The position numbers were made by a program, and so were the translations under genes. Shown here piece after piece: positions 58,090 to 64,000 of a DNA stretch of 64,000 nt. The number at the start of each line of letters is the position of its first letter. The first letter of the stretch is position 1. This DNA comes from Benincasa hispida (lineage: Eukaryota > Streptophyta > Magnoliopsida > Cucurbitales > Cucurbitaceae). The DNA lies in the NCBI RefSeq assembly GCF_009727055.1, contig NC_052350.1, positions 23,123,331 through 23,187,330 on the forward strand, written 5' to 3'. A model generated the notes under the pieces. It did not search any database, was not told the origin of the DNA, and saw nothing but the letters and a program-made list of their open reading frames with translations.

Positions 58090-58938
58090 ATGGCTACAAC
58101 CACAATTTCTTTGCTAAGCACTGATAAGTGAACTGGCGACAATTACGCTAGTTGGAAACATATGATCACGACAATACTAATCATCGAGGATCTTATGTTC
58201 ACCCTTACGAAGGAGCGTCCTCCTATTCCAGCTCCTAACATCGCTCGAAATGTTCGGGAGGCGTACGAGCGTTGGACACAGGCGAATGAGAAGGTCTGAG
58301 CCTATATCTTGGCCAATCTTAGTGATGTGTTGGCCAAGAAGCATGAGCCCATGGTCTCAGTGTGTGAGATCATGGATTCCCGGCAGGGAATGTTCGGACA
58401 ACCATCTGGACAGCTCAAGCATAAGGCTCTGAAATACATCTTCAACTCCAAAATGGAGGAAGGCACCTCTGTTCGTGAACACGTGCTTAACATGATGGTT
58501 CACTTCAATGTGGCGAAGATGAATGGGTTTAGAATCGATGAGGGCAGTCAGGTTATCATTATCCTACATTTGTTGCCAGAAAGCTTCCTACATTTTATTA
58601 GCAATGCGATTCTTAACAAAGTGGACTATACCCTTACAACTCTCTTCAATGAGTTACAAACATTTCAATCCTTGCTGAAGAGTTAGGAAAGGAAGGGAGG
58701 TGAGGCAAAGGTTGTCTCGTCTTCAAAGCAGTTCCATCGAGGTTTGACCTTTGGGACTAAGTCTGCACCTTCTACTTCTAACACTGGAAAGTGGAAGAAG
58801 AAGAAGGGTAGTAAAGAGAAGTGGAAGATGTCTGCTAACCAGCCACCTGTCGCCCAGCGGAATAGGCGTCCGGCGCCGATTGACAAGGGAAAGTGTTTCC
58901 ACTGTGATGGACACTGGAAGAGGAATATTCCTCGCTAG
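58090..58938 (+). pseudogene. Element E: gag, in one frame with four stops
   Basis: ATG 58090 opens MATTTISLLSTDK. Landmarks: TGDNYASWKHMITTILIIED, RNVREAYERWTQANEKV, ILANLSDVLAKKHEPMVSVC, SVREHVLNMMVHFNVAKMNG and DEGSQVIIILHLLPESFLHF, which is a UBN2/Retrotran_gag_2 capsid. Stops are at codons 14 (58129), 70 (58297), 199 (58684) and 283 (58936), all in one frame, so decay is mainly by point mutation. A basic linker (GKWKKKKGSKEKWKMS) leads to the zinc knuckle KCFHCDGHWKRNIPR. This lacks two residues and its last cysteine (CX2CX4HX4C expected). Confidence 0.85.
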
Positions 58939-59385
58939 TTGAAGGAAAAGAAGGCAACCAAGACTAAGGCCAAGACGAACAAAGGTAAATATGATTTACT
59001 GGTGTCAGAAACTTGTTTAGTGGAGAATGATGATTCTACCTGGATTATTTCTTCTTTTCAGGGGATTAGATCCTAGCGACAGTTAAAGGCTGGTGAGATG
59101 ACGATGCGAGTAGGCACCGGGCACATCGTCCCAACTATGGCAGTGGGAGGGATTCAGTTGACTTTACAGATCAAATTTCTTATTTTACAATATGTATTTA
59201 TAGTTCCTGAGTTGAAAATGAACTTAATTTGTGTAAAGTGTTTTTTATAATGTAAATATACTCTTGAGTTTAATGTGAATAAAGTGTTTATTCATAAAGA
59301 TGGAGTAGAAATTTATACAGCAAAACTGGAAAATAACTTGTATGTTCTATGACTGTTAGCCTTAAGTTCCCTCCATAACATAGAG
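58939..59385 (+). pseudogene. Element E: protease with active site deleted
   Basis: KYDLLVSETCLVENDDSTWI (about 58987-59046) is followed directly by SSFQGIRS. The DSGATNHI active-site segment that should stand between them is missing. QLKAGEMTMRVGTGHIV and FIVPELKMNLICVKC remain, then SKVF/VNKVFIHKDGVEIY-type residues up to a stop near 59352. Confidence 0.75.
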
Positions 59386-60194
59386 ATGTTTAAAACTGTT
59401 GTAACTAAAAATAAACGTCAACGAGTTTCTCCAAAAGAAAATGCTCAACTTTGGCACCTTCGATTAGGGCACATCAATCTCAATAAGATTGAGAGGTTGG
59501 TGAAGAATGGCCTTCTAAGTGAGTTAGAGGAAAATTCTTTACCGGTGTGCGAATCTTGTCTTGAGGGTAAAATGACTAAAAGACCTTTTACTGGAAAAGG
59601 TTATCAAGCCAAAGAGCCTCTAGAGTTAGTACATTCTGACCTCTGTGGTCTTATGAATGTGCGAGCCAGGGGAGGCTATGAGTATTTTATCAGTTTTACT
59701 GATGATTTCTCTAGGTATGGGTAAGTTTATTTGATGCAACAGAAGTCTGAATCCTTTGAAAAGCTCAGAGAGTTCAAGGCTGAAATTGAAAATGCATTGG
59801 ATAGACAGATTAAAACACTTTGATCAGATCGAGGTGGAAAGTTTTTGGATTCGAGGTACTAGGACTATTTGATAGAACATGGAATCGTTTCCCAACTCTC
59901 AGCGCCAGGTACACCTCAACAGAATGGTGTAACGGAGAGGAAAACAGAACATTGTTGGACATGGTTTGTTCGATGATGAGTTACACTTCCTTACCAGACT
60001 CATTTTGGGGTTTTGTAGTAGAGATTGCAGTGTATATACTCAACTGTGTTCCTTCCAAGAGTGTTGCGATAAAGCTAGTTTACGTTACATTCGCATATGG
60101 GGTTACCCAGCATATGTGCTTGAGGCTAATCCAAATAAATTGGAACCATGATCGAGGTTGTGCCTCTTTGTAGGCTACCCCAGAGGTACACAAG
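59386..60194 (+). pseudogene. Element E: GAG-pre-integrase and integrase core
   Basis: SPKENAQLWHLRLGHINLNK with CESCLEGKMTK gives a complete HHCC zinc finger (59430-59580). LELVHSDLCGLMNVRARGGY carries the first catalytic D, FISFTDDFSRYG ends at TAA 59722. After stops, SDRGGKF (second D) lies near 59824, NGVTER-type sequence near 59925, and SLPDSFWGFVVE near 59988-60030. A deletion near 60065 removes part of the linker. Reading is cut by the gypsy-type LTR at 60200. Confidence 0.8.
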
Positions 60195-60199
60195 GGGGT

Positions 60200-61783
60200 T
60201 GGTAACGAGCAGAAATGCACGTTATCATAGTGCTAAGTTCTTAAACAATATTGGATTGCGCTGATAAAACATGTTAAACTGCGTCCATCAAGCATCAATT
60301 TCATAATATTGCGGTTGCATACATTCATCGCATAGGAACAGTTGATTTTAGTGTTTTTATGCAGAATATGCGTTGACGCAATGCAAGAATTGCAATCATA
60401 GGAAATCATTGGTCGAGCGCAACTTCACCGCAAGGATTTGCAATGATTATGTTTGCAAACATTTGCCCGAGAAGGATTGCCGCAACTTGGTCAACGTAAC
60501 ATGATAGGCACATTTGGGTGAAAGACTAATTAATCGCGATAGGACAGAAAGCTGATGACAGTCAAATACGAATTAAATTGACAGCCGATAACGATCACAA
60601 ATACATTCAGCTTTTCGGTGACAAATATTCGTCGCATCAGTTGAGAATTAAAGTCGTCCCATCTGTACAATCATGAGAGGGAAGGCACCATTCACCTTGT
60701 ATGAAATGGAATTAAAGTTTCATACGTGTTTGTTCATAGTTTTCTTTCGTTTTAAGGCGAACGTGAGAGAGGAGGTTGTGCAGATAGATCGTTCCAGTAA
60801 GCTTGGGAGAGCGCCGGAAGCTTCAAGGACAAAGAGAGGGCTGACGCTTGCGGAAGCGAGAACATCTTTAGAACCGAATAGAGATTACAGTGTAAAAGCC
60901 TCGGTCAGCAAGGAACTGCTACCAGGCTCTCTACCTTTAACTTCCATTGTTATTTTGTACTCCACTCATTTATTGAAATGGAATCTACTTCTCTATATCT
61001 GTTCACTCTCTATTATTTATGCACGAGTAGCTAAATCAGTTGAATGGGTTGAGAAGCATTTAGCTAGCACAACTAGGGAATCTCCATGCTATGCGATTAT
61101 CTTGTATTATGTATGCTTCATTCGTCCATTAGAGATACTCGGGAGGGTAGTCTAAGAACAGGATCTAGGCTTAGAAAGGTCAGGTTAGAATCTAGGCTCC
61201 GGAGAGTCAGATTAGAACGATTATCTTGTATTATGTATGCTTCATTCGTCCATTAGAGATACTATTTGTTATCAACGCATCGCATGCATCCTAGAGATAG
61301 GATATGATTGTATGCGGTCACCTTGCTTTTATGCATTTTGCATCATCGCATAGGACAAGAGTAGAGACTTAGGGATAAGCTTTATGGACACTTTTGCATT
61401 CAACACATGCGTCCTAGACTTAGGAGCGTCGCATTTGCATTGGAAAATGACTTGCTATGCATGGTGGTAGCATGATCACATAGTCTGATGCATTCCCAAG
61501 TAACGTTAGCTAAAAATCTTCTCAACCCGTTCATCGCATACTCAGTGCATCTATCACACAACTGACTTTTCCAAATCCATCGCATTTGTTTATTTTCTCA
61601 TTAACGCAATCAACAACAAACCAACAATTTATTTATTTGACCATCGCAAAGTTTTCATAAAAATTACCAATGCAACCTATTTTTACAAGTCCTTGTGTTC
61701 GACCCTGGACTTACCAGAAAACTCAATGGAATTTACACTTGGATTCTGCTGAGGAAACTTGAGTGCACAACACAATTTCACCA
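60200..61783 (+). mobile_element. Gypsy-type solo LTR in integrase of element E
   Basis: 1584 bp, TGGTAACGAGCAG to ATTTCACCA, with perfect 5-bp duplications GGGGT at 60195-60199 and 61784-61788. Its removal restores the integrase reading GYPRGTK-GYFDD. Its last ~110 bp align with the LTR at 23426-25370 (GTTCGACCCTGG..., ACTTGGATTCTGCTGAGG, AAACTTGAGTGCACAAC). Rich in ATCGCA words. A 46-bp sequence is repeated at 61094-61139 and 61218-61263. The 160-residue frame at 60673-61155 resembles nothing I know. Confidence 0.8.
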
Positions 61784-61788
61784 GGGGT

Positions 61789-61990
61789 TACTTTGATGAT
61801 CTATCGGAAAATAGAGTGTTTGTTTCTATGAATGCTACTTTCCTGGAAGAGGATCATATTAGGGAGCACAGTCCACATAGTAAGGTTGTGTTACGTGAGT
61901 TTTCCAATAAAACTACTGAAACTTGAACAAGAGTTGTTGAAGAGTCTGCTTCATCATTAAGAGTTGATGGTGATAGTTCATCTGGTAGGT
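61789..61990 (+). pseudogene. Element E: integrase C-terminal part
   Basis: Reads YFDDLSENRVFVSMNATFLEE then DHIREHSPHSKVVLREFS, followed by a stop near 61924, homologous to D at 49180-49310. Confidence 0.75.
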
Positions 61991-62700
61991 TAGTTCCACC
62001 TCAAGAGTTGAGGGAACCTCGACGCAGTGGGAGGGTTGCGAGCCCACTCGTTTGCTATATGGGTTTCACGAAAATCCTAGCTATGGTAGCCGATGGCGAC
62101 GTTGAGGATCCGTTGTCTTATCAGAGAGCAATGAAGGATGTTAACCAGGATGAATGGGCCAAAGCCATGGATCTCGAGATGGAGTCGATGTACTTCAACT
62201 CAGTATAGGATCTTGTAGATCACCCTGATGGGGTAAGACCTATAGGTTGCACATGGATCTATAAGAGGAAACAGGGTGCCGATGGGAAGGTGCAAACCTT
62301 CAAGGCTCGGCTTGTGGCAAAGGGTTATACCCAAGTGGACGACTATGAGGAGACTTTCTTGCCTGTTTCCATGTTAAAGTCGATTCGCATCCTTCTGTCC
62401 ATTTCCACTTATTATGATTATGAGATTTGGCAAATAGATGTCAAGACGGCCTTTCTGAATGGTAATCTTGAGGAAACCATTTATATAGTGCAATTCGAGG
62501 GATTCATTGCCCAAGGTCAAGAGCAAAAATTTTGCAAACTGAATAGGTCCATTTATGGGCTGAAACAGGCGTCTCGATCTTGGAATATTCGATTTGATAT
62601 TGCAATCAAATCGTACGGCTTTAATCAAAACATTGATGAGCCTTGTGTTTATCGTCAACGATTCAGTAGTTTTCCTAGTATTATATGTAGACGATATCCT
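61991..62700 (+). pseudogene. Element E: reverse transcriptase, N-terminal and palm
   Basis: LREPRRSGRVASPLVCYMGF, EDPLSYQRAMKDVNQDEWAK and EMESMYFNSV then TAG 62206. Resumes as QTFKARLVAKGYTQVDDYEE, EIWQIDVKTAFLNGNLEETI, CKLNRSIYGLKQASRSWNIR to about 62655, where a small deletion shifts the frame just before the YVDD region. Closest to the post-gap copy at 63258. Confidence 0.85.
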
Positions 62701-63256
62701 ACTCATTGGGAATGATGTGGGACTACTGACTGCAGTTAAGAACTGGCTAGCGATCCAATTCCAAATGAAAGATTTGGGAGAGGCTCAGTATGTTCTAGGT
62801 ATACAGATCTTTCGGGATCGTAAGAACAAAGTGCTAACGTTGTCTCAAGCATAGTACATTGACAAGATGTTGCTCAAGTATTTGATGCAGGACTCCAAAA
62901 GGGGTCTACTGTCATTCCGGCATGCAGTTACTTTGTCTAAGGAAATATGTCCTAAGTCGCCTCAAGAGGTTGAGAAGATGAGGCAGGTCCCATATGCATA
63001 TGTCGTTGGCAGTTTGATGTATACAATGCTTTATACTAGGCCAGACATCTGCTATACTATGGGAATAGTCAGTAGATATTAGTCTATCTCAAGCCAGGGT
63101 CACTAGACCGAACTTAAGAACATCCTCAAGTATCTTCGGAGAATGAGGGACTACGTGCTCAGGTATGGAACTAGGGATTTGATCCTTACTGGATACACGG
63201 ATTCTGACTTTCAAACTGATAAGGACTCTTAGAAGTCCACTTCAGGGTCTGTTTTT
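62660..63256 (+). pseudogene. Element E: RT C-terminal part and start of RNase H
   Basis: VVFLVLYVDDILLIGNDVGL (intact YVDD), then IQFQMKDLGEAQYVLGIQIF, a stop at 62852, MQDSKRGLLSFRHAVTLSKE, VGSLMYTMLYTRPDICYTMG, a stop near 63079, and RNase H residues GYTDSDFQTDKDS near 63190-63230, TSGSVF at the N. Confidence 0.85.
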
Positions 63257-63257
63257 N
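63257..63257. other. Single-N assembly gap
   Basis: N between RNase H sequence on the left and the start of an RT domain on the right. True length unknown. Confidence 0.9.
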
Positions 63258-64000
63258 CCTGATGGGGTAAAACCCATAGGTTGCAAATGGATCTACAAAA
63301 GGGAATGGGGTGTCGATGGGAATGTGCAAACCTTCAAGGCTAAACTTGTGGCAAAGGGTTATACCCAGGTGGAGGAAGTCAACTATGAGGAGACTTTCTC
63401 GCCTGTTGCCATGTTAAAGTCTATCCGCATCTTCCTGTCCATTGCCATATTTTATGACTATGAGATATGGCAAATGGATGTCAAGACTTCCTTTCTAAAT
63501 GGTAATCTTGAGGAGACCATTTATATGGTGCAGCTCGAAGAATTCATATCCCAAGGTCAAGAGAAAAAAGTTTGTAAACTGAATCGGTCCATTATGGGCT
63601 GAAACAGGCGTCTTGATCTTGGAACATTTGGTTTGATATTGTGATCAAATCGTATGCTTTGACCAAAACGTTGATGATCCTTGTGTCTACAAGAAAATCA
63701 TCAACAGTTCAGTAGTTTTCCTATGTTGTATATAGACGATATCCTACTCATTGGTAATGATGTAGGTCTATTGACATCAGTTAAGAACTGGCTAGCGACC
63801 CAATTCCAAATGAAAGATTTGAGAGAGACTTAGTTTGTTCTGGGTATTCAGATCTTTTGGATCAGAAGAACAAAGTGCTAGTGCTATCTCAAGCATCGTA
63901 CATTGACAAGATGTTGCTCAAGTACTCAATGTAGAACTCCAAAAAGGGCCTACTGCCTTTCAGGCATGGAGTTACATTGTCTAAGGAAATGTGTCCTAAG
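63258..64000 (+). pseudogene. Second copia RT segment after the gap
   Basis: Restarts at DGVKPIGCKWIYKREWGVDG, homologous to E at 62229-62290, then KAKLVAKGYTQVEEVNYEET, EIWQMDVKTSFLNGNLEETI and a one-base loss at 63590 in the SIYG motif. The YVDD box reads YIDDILLIGND (about 63725-63760) in a shifted frame. QFQMKDL-like and YSM*NSKKGLLPFRHGVTL-like residues run to the window end. It is similar to E but clearly diverged, so a different element or copy. Confidence 0.8.

Larger units (their letters stand above)
53620..63256 (+). mobile_element. Copia LTR retrotransposon E (3' end not reached)
   Basis: Plus-strand element in the leader of C: 5' LTR, PBS, leader, a longer gag than in the others, protease remnant, integrase (split by a gypsy-type LTR), RT and start of RNase H, ending at the N at 63257. 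The 3' LTR is not visible. Left flanking 5-mer GATAC (53615-53619). Confidence 0.8.
39156..64000 (+). mobile_element. Copia LTR retrotransposon C (5' part), nested
   Basis: Plus-strand element of which only the 5' LTR (39156-41170), PBS and part of the leader are visible (41186-42739 and 53244-53619). It is split by complete element D and then by element E. The rest of C must lie beyond the window if it survives. Left flanking 5-mer is CGCTG (39151-39155). Confidence 0.75.

Noticed and set aside
60673..61155. 160-residue open frame inside the gypsy-type solo LTR
   Set aside because: No family resemblance, lies inside an LTR with TSD-defined borders, and is not supported by the related LTR at 23426-25370.
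1..64000. tRNA, rRNA, miRNA and snoRNA genes
   Set aside because: I saw no cloverleaf A/B box pairs or known RNA sequences by eye. The tRNA-like matches are primer-binding sites only; a tRNAscan/Rfam search would decide.

Overview
The window is plant nuclear DNA, most likely from a cucurbit. It is AT-rich. One end carries part of a split gene, an RRS1-like ribosome-biogenesis gene. Almost everything else is nested, decayed LTR retrotransposons of the Ty1/copia type, with some Ty3/gypsy-type LTRs and hAT-type MITEs. The cucurbit assignment is inference. It rests on the interspersed GATAGA/CTATC repeat around 5925-6078 that resumes at 31722, and on a DUF1985/Ulp1-type gene relic of the kind carried by Mutator-like elements in melon relatives. 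No intact protein-coding gene lies wholly inside the window.

Layout. 1-1720: minus-strand RRS1-like gene, four exons visible and a probable frameshift. 1804-6078: gene-free AT-rich DNA with one degraded hAT MITE, a one-base gap flanked by a duplicated 95-bp sequence, and degenerate minisatellites. 6079-31721: copia element A (minus strand, TSD ATTTT). It has been hit by a copia solo LTR (9137-10978), a second full copia element B (11093-22917, itself hit by a solo LTR at 13894-15748), a gypsy-type solo LTR (23426-25370) and a hAT MITE (29113-29688). 31722-39155: host DNA with another MITE, which contains Illumina Nextera mate-pair junction adapter at 32270-32295, followed by a DUF1985/Ulp1-type gene relic split by two LTR insertions. 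39156-end: copia element C (plus strand). It is interrupted in its leader by complete element D (42740-53243, TSD TAAGG) and by element E (from 53620), and E carries its own gypsy-type solo LTR (60200-61783). A one-base N at 63257 joins element E to a second copia RT segment that runs off the window.

All five copia elements share one plan: LTRs of about 1.9-2.15 kb, a primer-binding site matching initiator tRNA-Met, a long non-coding leader (about 2.3-2.6 kb where complete), then gag, protease, integrase, RT and RNase H in Copia order. All coding regions are broken by stops, frameshifts, deletions or nested insertions, so the copies look immobile. The leaders are the most unusual part. They hold a series of TTATAA-spacer-TTATAA inverted repeats, conserved blocks, and fast-evolving arrays built on CGATCG or CATCGAG words.

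I found no defence system, gene cluster or novel protein machinery. The most useful results are the assembly artefacts (adapter, two N joins), the resolved nesting order with target-site duplications, and the leader structures.
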